Shown in pieces: positions 46,495 to 58,450 of a stretch of 64,000 nucleotides of DNA; position 1 is the stretch's first letter, and each line of letters opens with the position of its first letter. The stretch lies in the NCBI RefSeq assembly GCF_003597395.2, contig NC_133770.1:86697111-86761110 (forward strand). Direction: 5' to 3'. A program made the position numbers and the translations under genes. Source of the stretch: Chelonoidis abingdonii (taxonomy: Eukaryota > Chordata > Testudines > Testudinidae). The notes beneath the pieces are model-generated. The model made no database searches. It worked only from the letters and a program-made list of their open reading frames with translations, and had not been told where the DNA came from.

Positions 46495-46585
46495 AAATGT
46501 ATACAGCATTTTTCATCCTACAACTGCAAAGTGTTTATGTGTATTAATAAATTAACCTTCACAACATCCTTGTGAAATAACCATG
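46495..46585 (-). mobile_element. MIR-like fragment
   Basis: GCATTTTTCATCCTACAACT, GCAAAGTGTTTA and TTCACAACATCCTTGTGAAA follow the order of the reverse complement of the MIR 3' part. Confidence 0.5.
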
Positions 46586-47089
46586 GGTTCAATTTGCTTC
46601 CTTTTAAGTTAACTCTCATTGATTTGAGTGGCAACACGAACTGGTCCCTTATTTCCAAATGGCTAAAATCTGATTTGCTTTAAAAGTGTTCTACTCTGTT
46701 TTAATAATTTAATCTTAATAGCTTACCTCATACAAAAATCAAACTAAGTTAAAAGAATGTTAAGACCACACAGTCAAACACTAAGAAGTTAAAAAATGCC
46801 AATATTAAGATTGCTTTTACCAACCTTAATTTGACCCCCTTGTATCTCTACACCATGTGATCAAACAGTTAAAACTATATCATACTATTTTTTCCACAGG
46901 GTCCCTGCCTCATTCAGTGCACAGGATGGATAGTGCTCACTGGTTGGGAAGCTATTCGCTATTTAATTTTATCCACATCACTCAGTGTGCTACACCATGG
47001 CTTAGTTACCACACACCATCCAAACCAAGCCACTGAATAAAGAATTATTCATTTTCTCATGGGCTTTCACTTGGGTGCTTTCATCATTT

Positions 47090-47215
47090 ATGTTTGTGAA
47101 GCACTAAGAGACAATGTCTATCTTCCCAACATCCCCATGAGATTAGGTGGTGTTGTTATCCCCATTGTACAGATGAGGAGCTGAAGCACTGAGAGATCAA
47201 GGCCAAAACTGTCCA
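47090..47215 (-). mobile_element. MIR-like fragment
   Basis: AACATCCCCATGAGATTAGG, TTATCCCCATTGTACAGATG and AGGAGCTGAAGCACTGAGAG match the reverse complement of the MIR core. The end is degraded. Confidence 0.75.
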
Positions 47216-48442
47216 AAGCGTCCACTAATTTTGGTTGCCGAACTGGAGATGCCTAAAATCTACTTTTTCAGAGTATTTGGTATAGTAATATGCAGACAAG
47301 CCACTAACAAGGGGTGAGACACAGACTTTGCTAGAGGATTTCATAGCTACTATTTGCTAGACCATAGAGTAATGATGACACACTGAAATCCTGAGGTCAA
47401 TTCTAGATTTTGGAATGGAATTTACTCTATTAGTGTAAACTTTTCAGTCCTTGTCCTCCACCAACCTAACCCTTTTTAACCAGTACTCATGTTCCACCAG
47501 CCTGTCCTTTTCAGTCCCTGCTCCCCCACAATCTGACTCTGTCCCTTTCAACATCTACCCATACCCAACCTGCTCTACCCAGCTCCGCACCTTTACGTTT
47601 CAGGGAGGCTGCTCTTCCTTCTCTTCTATGCTATCTAGATGCCAGCAGGGGGAACACAGATCATAGGAGATACCAGTTCTTATGCCCAGTAGCACAATAG
47701 CAGGAAGAAACAGCAATTATCCAAAGTTCAGCTCGGCTCCTGCAGCCCTTGGACTGAGCAAGCTCTGTGCAGATGGCATTTTCTGCAAATTTATCTGCCA
47801 GCCTCTAGCAGACCTCTACTGAGCAAGTGCAAACTGCAATTTTCAAAGCAATATAACTTGGCCAAATGTGAGTGGATTTTCATGGGCCGAATAGAATACA
47901 CCAGTTACTCTACCAAATTTTAAGTCCCTACTTTAAAGCAAGGTAGTGTTAGACCTTCTCAGTGAAATGGGTGTAAGAACATGGGAAATACACTGTTTTT
48001 TTCCAGACTCATCTTCAAAAACAGTGGAACCATTTTGCTGAAACTTTCACTCAAACAATACAGTCTGAGGCAGACAGACAGCATAGAAAGGAAACAGACA
48101 ACCTTTACTATAGGTTTTGCTGTCAGTTAATACCCATAATTAACAAAGAAACAATTTATTAAAAGAAAATAACCCACCCTCTAGTTTTTGCGTAGCAAAG
48201 AAAAAATCAGGACTTGAAACAGAACCATGTTAACATGTGCTCTATTAGAAACAGAGGGAAACAACATTTGCTAAGTAGGAAAGAGAAATAACAGTAAAGA
48301 AAATTTTCTTTTTCATGTGCCCAGAGAATACCACTAAAAAAGTACTGTGTTAGTTGTTTTTATGGCGCTGTTTAGTACAAAATGATTCTGTTATTTAAAA
48401 AAATAAACTCAGGGAATTTATTGCTTGCGAATGGTGCTACAC

Positions 48443-48609
48443 CAGTGGTTCTCAACCTATTTACCACTGTGGGATGCATATGTGACCCACAATGTGGTAT
48501 GTGGGCCGCATCCAATACTACCTTTCTGGCCCTGAGAATGTCACATGGGCCGCAGTTCTGTGCTGACTGGTCCACAAGCGGCCCGTGGGCCACAGGTTGA
48601 GAACCACTA
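48443..48609. mobile_element. hAT-type MITE, 167 bp
   Basis: Near-perfect terminal inverted repeats: CAGTGGTTCTCAACCT on the left and AGGTTGAGAACCACTA on the right. Flanks TGCTACAC and TGCTAGAC form an 8-bp duplication with one difference. No coding capacity. Confidence 0.9.
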
Positions 48610-48874
48610 TGCTAGACTGATGATGTGAGAAAAAACATACCACCTTTTATTCACAAACCTGCTGTGGAGAGAGGGGTAAGAGTACCATTTGCTCACTGTA
48701 AGAGGTTACTTACTTGTGACTGGAGGTTCTTCAAGATGTGCAGTCCCTATCTGTATTCCTTTGATTCATGGTTTTGTCCCAGGTGATAAACGGCGGGGTG
48801 GACCAATGGCGTCTCCAGTTCTTTCTCCACCATGAATCAACAGATCCACAGCAGAGGGGAAGGAGGCTGGGAAA

Positions 48875-48968
48875 TAGAATACAGATAGGGACCACACATC
48901 TTGAAGACTCTCCAGTTACAAGTAAGTAACCTCTTTTTCTTTGAGTGATGGTCTCTTTTGTATACCAC
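48875..48968 (-). repeat. Internal complementary region of DIRS D
   Basis: ACAGATAGGGACCACACATC, then CTCCAGTTACAAGTAAGTAA are the complement of the left end. After the junction near 48931, TTTTTCTTTGAGTGATGGTC, then TTGTATACCAC are the complement of the right end. Confidence 0.85.
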
Positions 48969-48984
48969 TGAGGGTGACTAACAA

Positions 48985-49907
48985 GCAATACTTCCGTGGG
49001 AGGAGGGTGAGAGGATGAAGATAGAAGGGTTAATGGACCTGCACCAAAGGAGGCATCCGCTGCCAAGTCCTGCACCAAGGCATAATGCATAGCAAAGGTG
49101 TGCCTCATGCCACTCTATTTATATCCCAGAGTGGTGTGTTGTAGAGGGAGACCAGGATTGAAACCTGGGCTCTTGTGGAATGAGCCTGAACCCCAATGGG
49201 TGGCAGCATGCCAGATACTTGGTAGCAGAGTGCAATGTACCCTGAAATCCACTTGGAGATTCTCTTTGTTGAGACTGCCTTTCACTCCGTCAGCTATTGC
49301 AACAAACAGTCTGGGGGATTTTCTGATTGGCCTTTTCCTCTGCATGTAACGTATACCGAGGGAGTGGAGTAGTCATTCCTCTTCTGAGGCATGTGGCTTC
49401 AGGAAGAAAACAGGTCAGTGAATGGATTGATTAACGTGGAACTGGGAGATGACCTTTGACAGAAATTTGGGATACAAGCGCACGGAGACTTTATCTGTAT
49501 GGAAAGTTGAAAAAGGAGAGTCTGCCATCATGGCCGCAAGTTCACTGACCCTTCTTGGTGAAGTGATAACAAGGAAGGGGATTTTCATGGCATGAAGGGA
49601 CATAGAGCACGATGACAGTGGTTTGAAGGGTGGTTAGTGCGGATAGAACAAGGTTGAGGTCAAACTGGGTAGCTCTGAGTTTTATGGGTTGGAAGGGTCT
49701 GATGAGACCTTTCCAAAATCTAGAAGTCAACAGGTGTGTAAAGACAGTGTCCTTCACCGGGAAGTGGAAGGTGCTAAGTGCCGCTAGGTGGACCTTGAGA
49801 GAGTTGAAGATAAGACTGGATGCTTTCAAAAACAGAAGATAGTCCAGGAGGAGGGGAATCTCCGCCATTTCTGGGGAAAGTCCCTTTTTATTGGGGCCAG
49901 CAGGCAA
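48985..49907 (-). pseudogene. DIRS D tyrosine recombinase
   Basis: The core-binding domain ends in the frame 49907-49542: LLDYLLFLKASSLIFNSLKV, then KDTVFTHLLTSRFWKGLIRP. The next frame (49603-49415) has MKIPFLVITSPRRVSELAAM, keeping the first catalytic arginine region that is stopped in element C. The HxxR box (A-H-S-T-R-A) survives in another frame near 49162-49195. RKSPRLFVAIADGVKGSLNK lies between them (49345 on). The frame changes at least three times, so it is not functional. Confidence 0.82.
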
Positions 49908-50427
49908 AATGTTTCCACTTGGCCCAGTAACAATGCCTAGTGGATTCTTTCTTGCTGCTAAATAGGATGTTTTGCACTTCTGATGAACATGCCCTTTCTA
50001 CAGAAGATGCCCATCCAAATACCACATTCTGAGGTGAAACGCCTGTGGTTTGGGATGTCTGATCTTGCCGTTGTGCTGCATCAGTAGATCTGGGAAGGTA
50101 GAGATGGGAATGGGAGGACAGGCTGACATACGAAGGAGGTTGGGAAACCAGCACTGTCTGGGCCACCAATGGGTGATTAGGCTGATTGTCACTCAGTCTC
50201 ATCTGATCTTGTGGAGTACCCATGGTAGGAGCAGGAGACAAGGGAAGACATAATTGAATTGGTCCAGCTAGGGGAGAATGAGGGCATCGCCCTGAGAGTG
50301 ATGTCCCAGCCTCCCACTGGAACAATATGCATTGCATTTTCTGTTCACTTGGGATGCAAAGAGGTCTCTGATCAGAGTTCCGTATTTGTTGAAGTTGTCC
50401 TATAACACAGTGTTGTGGAGTTCCCAC
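49888..50427 (-). pseudogene. DIRS D polymerase C-terminal domain and recombinase start
   Basis: This 179-residue open stretch begins in the region after RNase H (RPLCIPSEQKMQCILFQWEA) and runs into the overlapping start of the recombinase, ending KKESTRHCYWAKWKHFACW, equivalent to TRTTYLRKWKRF in element C. In DIRS elements the polymerase and recombinase genes overlap in different frames, which explains the mixed signal. Confidence 0.72.
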
Positions 50428-50437
50428 TCAAGATTGA

Positions 50438-51175
50438 TCATACATTGCCTGCTGAGCAACTCCACAATTGCATTCTGTGCTGAATGCAGCATGTCTTGAT
50501 GGGGAGGTATAATCTCCCTAGAGATAGAGATGGTCCAGAAAAGTGTGGAGATGCCGGGTCCCCCAGAATAAACATGTCCTGAGGTTCTGACGCTCTCCCC
50601 AGTCTACCAGCAGTTAAGGGCATCCACTCTGTACCCTGTACCAGCACCGGAGTGATGGGCTTCCCTGAAACAGAATGGTCTCTTGTTTTATGAGGCACTG
50701 ATGATGTCAGTGTCGATGGTCTGTACCCAGCACCGGTGGATCTGCCTTCTTGTGAGGCCGTGCTGATGAGGCTTGACACATGTTCCCCCTCTCGTGGAAG
50801 GAGCATCCCCTTTCTTGGGCTTGCAGGAAGCCTTACTGCCATGCTTATTGTCACGGTTCCTCATCTCCTGACTAGGCCCCCAGTGTGTGGGGTCCATAAT
50901 GGTGATACCACCGGTGTCGGACTCTGACTATATAACTGGATGTCTGGCTGATTCCTGGATGTCTTAGGCCAGTGTACAGGGGCGGTTTTCCCCAGCCTGG
51001 ATCCAAACGAGAACTCATGGAGACTTCCACAAGGAGCTTCTGGAGATGGAGAACCTGATTTTCTCAGGTACGGCTGGGGAAGGACTGGCAGATACTGCAT
51101 CTGGATGTGATGTGGCCCTCACAAGCAGTAGAGACAGCGCTGATGTTCATCCTTACTAAAGATACGTGGGTAGGA
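50438..51175 (-). pseudogene. DIRS D gag-like ORF1, N-terminal part
   Basis: Near 51130, in one frame, the complement reads QRCLYCL then a stop, the first half of the zinc-binding unit, followed by HHIQMQYLPVLPQPYLRKSG. The pieces 50897-50688 and 50854-50438 are Lys/Ser/Pro-rich linker. The conserved gag core (FRxANY, LPFDGxKLF) is missing, removed with the reverse transcriptase by the internal deletion near 50430. Confidence 0.65.
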
Positions 51176-51590
51176 GGTACAAATTTTAGAGCCTGGGGTC
51201 TTTGGCACAGTCTAGTATCCATGAATGGGAACAGGGGAGGAGGGGGTTACAAAGTAAAAATTAGCCCCCAAACTATCTATTCTACTCTAAAACTACAAAA
51301 AACTATTTAAAACAATAAAAACAGTGAAATTCTGTAAAAACTAACTATATACAACTTTACTCGTTAAAGTGCACCACATGCAAGCAGACCCTGATTGTTC
51401 TGACCCGGACCATGCAGCAGTAAGAAGGAACTGGAGACAGTCGGTCTGCCCCATCCTTTATCACCTCAGACAAAACAGAGACCAATGAGCGTGGACCAAT
51501 AGACACTACTTTTAAATCCTCTGGCTCCAGATACATGGTGCACATATGCAAAGCCTTTGTGGAATACAATAGGGACCCTCACTCGAAGAA

Positions 51591-54289
51591 CCACCATCAC
51601 TGGCCTCTCTTCTTCGTTTATTAAAAATGGTAACAATTTTTAAGGATGTTTTTGATGATTAAGAACACAATTACGTACTCATTTCATATAGGCCACTTAG
51701 CTGTCATCTCAAGATTGATTTGAATTGGTGACAGAGAATTGCAAGCCTCCTTATTTCAAACTTGTAAGCCATCCAAAACCTGAGCATACACCTTAGCTAT
51801 TATGTTCTCTCTGAACTATAAAAACACAGAGTAATAATTAAACTTAAATGAACCTTTCTCCCCACACTTACAAGTCTGCCATTATTTGCAATTAACTTAT
51901 TTTCTATTAATCACCTGATTTTCTGCATACCTGCAGTGCTTCTGGTAACCAACATATAAATTGTAGGTCTTGGATGACAGAGCTAGGTACCCATGGGAGA
52001 GAAACACACAATTGCAGAGAGCAGTGAGGAAGTATTTATCCTTAAAAGGTTTCAGATAAATTCCCACAACCTAACTGTAACTTAAAAAAACCTGATCTTG
52101 TTATGTTGTTATAAAGTACCATTTCACTGGACAGTTTTCAAGCCCTGTATCAGCATGATTATCTTAGGCAACATAACTCAAAAATGAATTTGACCAAGCA
52201 CACTACACTGAAGTATAGTATAATTCCATGTGAAATAAATATTATAGATTTTTGGCTACAATAAATTCTCTCCTAAGGGTTCAGTTTCATAGCTGAACCT
52301 CTGAACATTTCGTAACACCATGCACCGCTGTGTAGTGAAGTTAAATTCTGGTTAATAAGCAATTTGTTGTACAATGATGTACTTCTAGCTAATTTTCACA
52401 TTCAGTAAAAATATCTGAAGACAACTTTACTGTGAAGAAGAGCAGGGAATAAACTGGAGCACACTTTTCAATTGAATAGCCATGTTTGTGTTCAGAAAAA
52501 AAAAGCATTATAGAGAGGTCAGGCAAATACATTGAGAAAGCAAGTTCTGCTCTCCTACTCCATGTAACATTTATTTCTTTCCCCTCGGCCCTCAACTGAA
52601 ACTTAGTATTGATTACTTTTTTCCCCTCATGTCCCTTAGAATACACATATGATTTTAGAATTTGCAGAGCTGACATGTATATAGACATAGATGGAGCACA
52701 CCTGCTAATCAACGCAAAACTTGGGATACAAAGTGCCATGGTAGTTGCGCAGACACACATGAAAATAATTCATGTGCACTGACACTCAAACGTAGTCAAT
52801 TTTCCTTCCACATACACATATGTAAAAACATATACAAACAATACAACATATTCTATATAAAACATACAATGCTAAAAAGGAATAAAATTTATAAAAAGGA
52901 ATATGAATATTTCAGAGTTAAAGAAGAAAACTCAATTTAGGGACAAATTCTCGTCCCTGTGAAGTCAATGGTAAGACCCAATCCCTGGAGGTGCTCTACT
53001 AGATCCTTTACACAGGTTACAGCAACATGAAGACTGAACTTATCTGATCCAGCTTCCAATGGCCACAAGAGGCTGTTACAGCAGTTGGACATCACTAGGT
53101 CATAGGTGATGACCATGCCTCCCAGGCCAGCAGCTGGGAAAAAGAAAAACTGGGGGTAGTTCTACGCCACCCAAGCATCTCTCTGTGTATGAGAGAAACT
53201 CCAAGGCCCAGTCTGCCAGGTTAACAGCACTTTTGTAAAGGTGTGGAATTCCACAAAGTGGCTGGAGCACGGACTAGGATCAGGAATACAACATTATCAC
53301 TTTCTTATTTAAAATAAAAATTTTGATTAGACTGGATGCTTATGTGGCAAGGAGTTAATTATGAAGCACACTCTGTGGCCCTGGAATACAAGGGACCCTG
53401 ATTATTACAAAGCTACATAAATTACCTATATATTCTGTTCATGTACAGCAAAGTACAGCTAAGATAAAATTGATCATTCTTAGATTTTAAAGGTCATCTG
53501 CAAACCTTTAAAATGCAAGTGTGGAATAGCTGTAGGCTTTAAAGAAAACTTTGCATGCAAGATTAAAGGCATGAAGTCAAGTCATATTGTGTATTAAGAC
53601 ATTCCTGTGACAAAGTTTAAAACTGAATAACAATGACTGGATGGGTGGGTGGGTGTGAGAGAGAGAGAGATGTTACCATGTTCTCTGTTGCTGGCTATCA
53701 TTTAGAGAGAATTCTGGGTTTTTACACAGGAAAAGCCTTAAAAATTGAAGAGGAAGAGAGGAATTTGATTTTAATTAATCTGTTGAACTCACTTCATAAA
53801 TGGTTGCATCTTCAAATAAGTTATCAGAAAGCAAAATACAGACAAAATACTTTTATTATATTAATCAGTTATACATATTCCATATTGTTTGGAAAATATA
53901 CAGATGCTTTATATATTTAGGATTATCTTTTATTTGTTCATAAATTACATTGTGTATATAGTATTTTATCTGTGCCCATATTTAAAGAACCAACTTGCAC
54001 TCAGAACTTCTAATTGATAATGTGATATTATAAAGGCATGTAGTCATACCTTACTGATATTAATAAATACCACCTTATCACTGAATCATTATGACTTTTC
54101 ATAACATTCATAGGATGACCTGGGACTTGTGTTTTGATTTAAAATAATGGGCAGAAGAATTTATTTTTAAGACATTCTAGTTTGCTTTGTGGCCAAAAGG
54201 AAACCCAGGGGGTAGAATTTAACACAAGGCAGTTTTTTGTTTTGTTTTTTTAAACACACTGCTTACATAAATCACTAGACCAGAGAACC
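51591..54289. other. Non-coding AT-rich stretch
   Basis: No gene supported. A short GA-repeat lies near 53657-53670. The 123-residue open frame 52760-52389 (minus) has no domain, no splice context and lies in AT-rich DNA; I treat it as chance. Confidence 0.65.
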
Positions 54290-54366
54290 AAAACCAGCAA
54301 TTTTAAATTTAAGTCTGTAGAAGTCAAACACTTCATGGGACCAAGAGCCTAAGCCCCTTTTGAAAA
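54290..54366. repeat. Fragment of a palindromic repeat family
   Basis: The 19-base phrase CCTAAGCCCCTTTTGAAAA at 54348-54366 is identical to 56374-56392. It abuts the SINE at 54370, so the SINE may have landed in or beside it. Confidence 0.4.
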
Positions 54367-54369
54367 GCG

Positions 54370-54544
54370 GGGAGGGAAAGCTCAGTGGTTTGAGCACTCA
54401 GCTGCTAAACCCAATGTTGTGAGATCAATCCTGGGGGCCATTTAGGGAACTGGGGTAAAAATCTGTCTGGGGATTGGTCCTGCTTTGAGCAGGGGGCTGG
54501 ACTAGATGACCTTCTGAGGTCCCTTCCAACCCTGATATTCTATG
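54370..54544 (+). mobile_element. tRNA-derived SINE with CR1-like tail
   Basis: The head GGAAAGCTCAGTGGTTTGAG holds box A and TGTTGTGAGATCAATCCTGG holds a worn box B. The tail CTGGACTAGATGACCTTCTG, then AGGTCCCTTCCAACCCTGAT, ATTCTATG matches the CR1 3' end. Nearly full length and less worn than the copy at 44026. Confidence 0.93.
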
Positions 54545-56984
54545 GAAATACTTCTTAGAAATATTATCTTCATAATGGTAGGCTATTGTGCCTACTATGG
54601 TTATAATGGAAGTAGTAATGCTTTTGTATTTATGAATGGATGCAATTTCACTCTCCAACTAAATGTTTGTTTAACCTGAAACATTCTGCTACTGTAATTT
54701 CCTTTTGCATGTCAGAGTTACAAATTATTATGATTAAAGAACTATACATAAGAAAACATTTTCTTTCCCTGCCCCAACATCTTTGGTTTCAGTTTCCAGT
54801 TTTTGTATGTCTTAATATGGCATACTAATTTGGGGCATATCATAAATTGTGAGCATCATTAAAAAAAGGAATTGAAGGAAAAACAACAACTTGGTATCTA
54901 CAAGCCTGATCATGAAAGGTGTTCAACCTTCACAGTTCCCAATGAAATACAAAACTTGTGGCAAGATCCATGATTTGGAGTTTAGCCTTCTGTTCAGGCT
55001 AGTAAAAATGCACTGTCTTGGGGTTGGAATAATATACCAATCTAGGAAGGGGTGTGTGCAGGAAATTAAATTTGACTGCTTTTGGAGGGGCACATTAAAT
55101 ACATACTGCTAGAAGTTGCAGCACAGTACAGACACGTGTCCTTGAAGCTGCAACCACTAGTGGACATGATGGCTCTAGACCAGAAGGATCTGTCCCCAGT
55201 CTCTTCCCAGGGAGAAGGGAGGGCACTCCCTGCTTCTCTGAGTGCAAATAGACCCCAAGACCCACTTAGCTGCTCTTAGCCCCTCCACCATTCTTGAGTT
55301 CCCCCTCCCTCAGGATCCTTGCCTCAGGGACTGTTCTCCCTTAGCTGCTTCTCTCACACTCACTGCTCCCTCCCTCAGGGAACAGCCCTATGCCCTCTTC
55401 TCTCCCTTTCCTATACTCCCCGCACCACCACTGGGGACTCTGTGTTTCTCCCTCCCACCATGACTGACTTGTTCCTTTCCTGCCCCACCCCTAGAGGCCT
55501 GGGAACACGGACAGCATAACCAGTTGTAGCCCTCCAAAAACTTTACTTGCTGTCCAGTGCCACGTGTGTGGAGCCAGGCTGTCATACGCATTTGTTACTC
55601 CAGCTGGGGTGGCTGTCCTAGGTAGTAGAACGCTACTATTGGATACGAGGATTGTCACTCTGTATCATCATTGCTGCTGAACTGGTGGAAGCAGATGGCA
55701 GTGGAGGGGTGGGTGAGCTAGAGCAGTGTGGGAAACTGACCACAGGTAAGAGCTCTGCTTTGGGCTTGGGCATGCTCCAGGAGCAGACTTCCAGTACGAA
55801 ACTCGGGGGGAGAGGCAGGTGCCCCCCATCCTTCCTAAATGGTGCCCCTGAAGGGGAGGAGGAGGAGGAGGAGCAGCTCAACTGGCAGCCAGCTGCCCTG
55901 CTGCTTCCTCCCTCGCCAGGCTACGGGAGGCATGGAGATTTGGTTGAGGGGGAGGGGAGAAGACTGTCTGCTTACCCCCCTTGTGCATGCCCCGGAACCT
56001 AGAGAAAAAGATAATTTGCTGAAATCAATGGAAATGACAGGTGCTTAGCACTTCAGTATCATACCCTATGTTGGAAGAGCAGAACAGCAAAGCAACACCA
56101 GCACTCTATTTTTCTAAATCAGTTTGGTTACCAAACATCGTACTTTTTTACATGCACCCTATCTGAACACTGGGCTAACCTCTACCAATGTAAACTGCAG
56201 ATTTCTTGACTACACTTGGGGTTTGCTCTGGTGAAGCTACATTGTTGGCTACCCATTGATTAATAGAAGTGTGACAAATCCCCACTCTAGACAAAGGGAT
56301 GAGTTTTCCAAAGCACTGAGGTGACTCAGAAATCTAAATGCTATTGACTTGCAATGAGACAAACTCCCAAGGGCCTAAGCCCCTTTTGAAAAAGGACTTT
56401 AGGCACGGTTGAAAATTTCACCTACTGTCTAAGAATGCATTTTGTGGCTGCCAAAGAGCAGACACATATATTTTTTAGTAAATCCTAAAGACTCGTGATA
56501 AGTACGTACAATTTTGTTTTCTGGATACACCCACTATGAGTAAAGAAAAACAACACTTGTTGGTACTGTTATAACTGATGAAGTCACAGGCTCTTATTTA
56601 AAATAAAGGATTCGCTGTGTTTTCATGTCTCATTATACAGCATAAATATCCCCCTCTGGAGGGGCAGCAATGCAATACCCAATAAATGTCTTCTAGTAAA
56701 ATCAGAGTTCAATATATAAAAGCGAACTTGGCTTGGAGACCTGAGAAACAATTTAGGAATTCATGCTTAATATATCAGATTGCATTGCAGTCAGTTCCTA
56801 GTTATCCTGTACTTCTGTTCTGGGGCACTGATTGGAAGAACAGGTAAGCAAATGCTTTTATAGACAAATCTAAAAATGAATGAAAGCAGGACCACAAAAT
56901 GAATGTATAGTTTAAATGCTAGAATTCTAAACGATAGATGTTAACAACACTAAGAAGTAACAATAATAGTAAGAGGCCAATATG
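54545..56984. other. Non-coding stretch with a GC-rich centre
   Basis: The centre (about 55110-56040) is GC- and CT-rich, with AGG repeats near 55856-55872. The 116-residue open frame 55652-56002 there is Gly/Glu/Leu-rich with a poly-Glu run made by the AGG repeat; no domain or splice signals support a gene. A worn palindromic repeat follows at 56300. Confidence 0.55.
56300..56425. repeat. Worn palindromic repeat
   Basis: GAGTTTTCCAAAGCACTGAG on the left roughly faces GGCACGGTTGAAAATTTC on the right, with TATTGACTTGCAATGAGAC and CCTAAGCCCCTTTTGAAAA inside. Copies of this type with 'cctaagtccc' and 'attgacttcaatggg' phrases are common in sauropsids. Confidence 0.45.
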
Positions 56985-57719
56985 GCTGCATCACAAGCTC
57001 TTTAATTACTTGAAAATCAAAAAGGAATCCTACAAAAATTGGAAACATGGACAAACTGCTAAGGAGGAGTATAAAAGAACAGCACAAGCATGAAGTTACA
57101 AGATCAGACAGTCTAAAGCACAAAAACAGTTATACCTAGCAATGGATAATAAAGGCAGTAAGAAGGGAGTCTAATAAATACATTAGGAGCAAGGAAAAAC
57201 ATTCAGAGAATGCCACTATTTAGCAAAAAAGGAGACCTAATAATGTATGACATCAAAAAGGGTGAGGTGTTTAATGCCTATTTTGCTTCATTCTTCACTA
57301 AAAAGGTTAACTGTGACCATATGATTAAACACAATTAATAGTAACGTCAAGGAACACTAACTTGTCTTCCTATTCAGGCTTAAGAATACTTGATAAATAA
57401 GATGTATTCAAATTGATGGCAAATGATTAAATTAATCCTAAAATACTTAAGCTGAACCAATCTGCAGAACTATTAGCTATTACCTCCCAGAATACCTGGA
57501 GGACGGGTAAGGTCCCAGAGGACTGGAAAAGGGTAAACATAATACTAACTTCACAAAGGGGAGGAAAGAGGATCCAGAAAATTATATACCACTCAATCTA
57601 ATTTTGATATCTGGAAAGATACTGGAACAAATTATTAAAATATATTTTTAAGCACCTAGACATAAAGTAATAGCCAACACGGATTTATCAAAAAAAAAAA
57701 AAAAAATAAAAAATCAACC

Positions 57720-58450
57720 CACAACCTAATTCCCTTTTTTGACAGGGTTACTGGCCTCATGGATGGGGGGAAGCAATAGGTGTGTTATATTTTGGTTTTA
57801 GTAAAGCCTCTGACACAAGACTCTCTCATAAGCAAACTAGGAATTTTTCCCCTAGATTAAATTATTTCAACTGGGAGCACAACTGGTTGAAAAACCATAC
57901 TCAAAGAGTAGTTATCAAACTAGGAGGTCATATCCAGTGGGGTCCCACAGGAGTCTGTCCTGGGTCCAGTACTATTCAACATTTTTAATAACCTGGATAA
58001 TGGAGTGGACAGTATGCTTATAAAATTTGCTGATGATGCCACATCTTCAATTAGCCAAAAAGTAATCTCCAGCTGGGAATTCCCCAGCATGGGAGAATCC
58101 AAACTCCAGTTGTAACCAATGATAAGGGTCACGAAATTTAAAACAAGGACATATACTTAGTATCCAGCATCATATTCAATTCAAAACAACTTTGACAAAA
58201 TTAGAGAATTGGTCTGAAATCAACAAGATGAATTTCAGTGAAGACAAGTGCAAAGTACTACACTTAAGAAGGAAAAATGAACTGCACAACTACACAATGG
58301 AGAAAAAATGGCTAAGTAGTAGTACTGCTGAAAAGGACCTGGGGATTGTAATGGATCATAAATTGAATCTGAATCAACAATGTGATGCAGTTTCAAAAGA
58401 GAGACATATTCTGGGGTATATTGGCTGGAGTCTCGTACATACGAGATAGA
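57720..58450 (+). pseudogene. CR1 reverse transcriptase remnant
   Basis: Around 57950 the frame reads [17 protein letters not shown] (motif B side) and then [10 protein letters not shown], which keeps the FADD catalytic aspartates (58026-58039). Immediately afterwards the 137-bp insertion breaks the gene. From 58192 the thumb follows: KLENWSEINKMNFSEDKCKV, then LHLRRKNELHNY and STAEKDLGIVMDHKLNLNQQ. Stops and frame changes are frequent. Confidence 0.88.
58040..58176. repeat. Unrecognised 137-bp repeat inserted in CR1
   Basis: The CR1 reverse transcriptase frame (ending with the FADD codons at 58038) is broken here and resumes with AATTCAAAACAACTTTGACA near 58177. The insert (ATCTTCAATTAGCC...CCAGCATCATATTC) aligns over its whole length with 59332-59471, sharing AATTCCCCAGCATGG, CCAATGATA and TTAAAACAAGGACATA. 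It has no coding capacity and no clear target duplication. Confidence 0.7.

Larger units (their letters stand above)
44201..48434. other. Non-coding AT-rich stretch
   Basis: No gene supported. It contains two MIR-like fragments (46495, 47090) and a CT-rich block at 47450-47600 which may be part of an unidentified repeat. The 102-residue open frame 45104-45412 starts inside a poly-T tract, has no domain and is probably chance. Confidence 0.65.
48704..51590 (-). mobile_element. DIRS retrotransposon D, internally deleted
   Basis: The left end GGTTACTTACTTGTGACTGG and the right end (complement beginning TTCTTCGAGTGAGGGTCCCT) are inverted repeats of the same family as element A. The internal complementary region is at 48875-48968. 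On the minus strand the order is gag N-terminal part, polymerase C-terminal domain, tyrosine recombinase; the reverse transcriptase and RNase H are deleted. At 2.9 kb it is half the size of element C. All frames are broken. Confidence 0.85.

Noticed and set aside
55652..56002. 116-residue open frame in a GC-rich block
   Set aside because: It has no recognisable domain, its Glu run comes from an AGG repeat, and no splice or promoter context supports it. High GC lowers stop frequency, so length alone is weak evidence.
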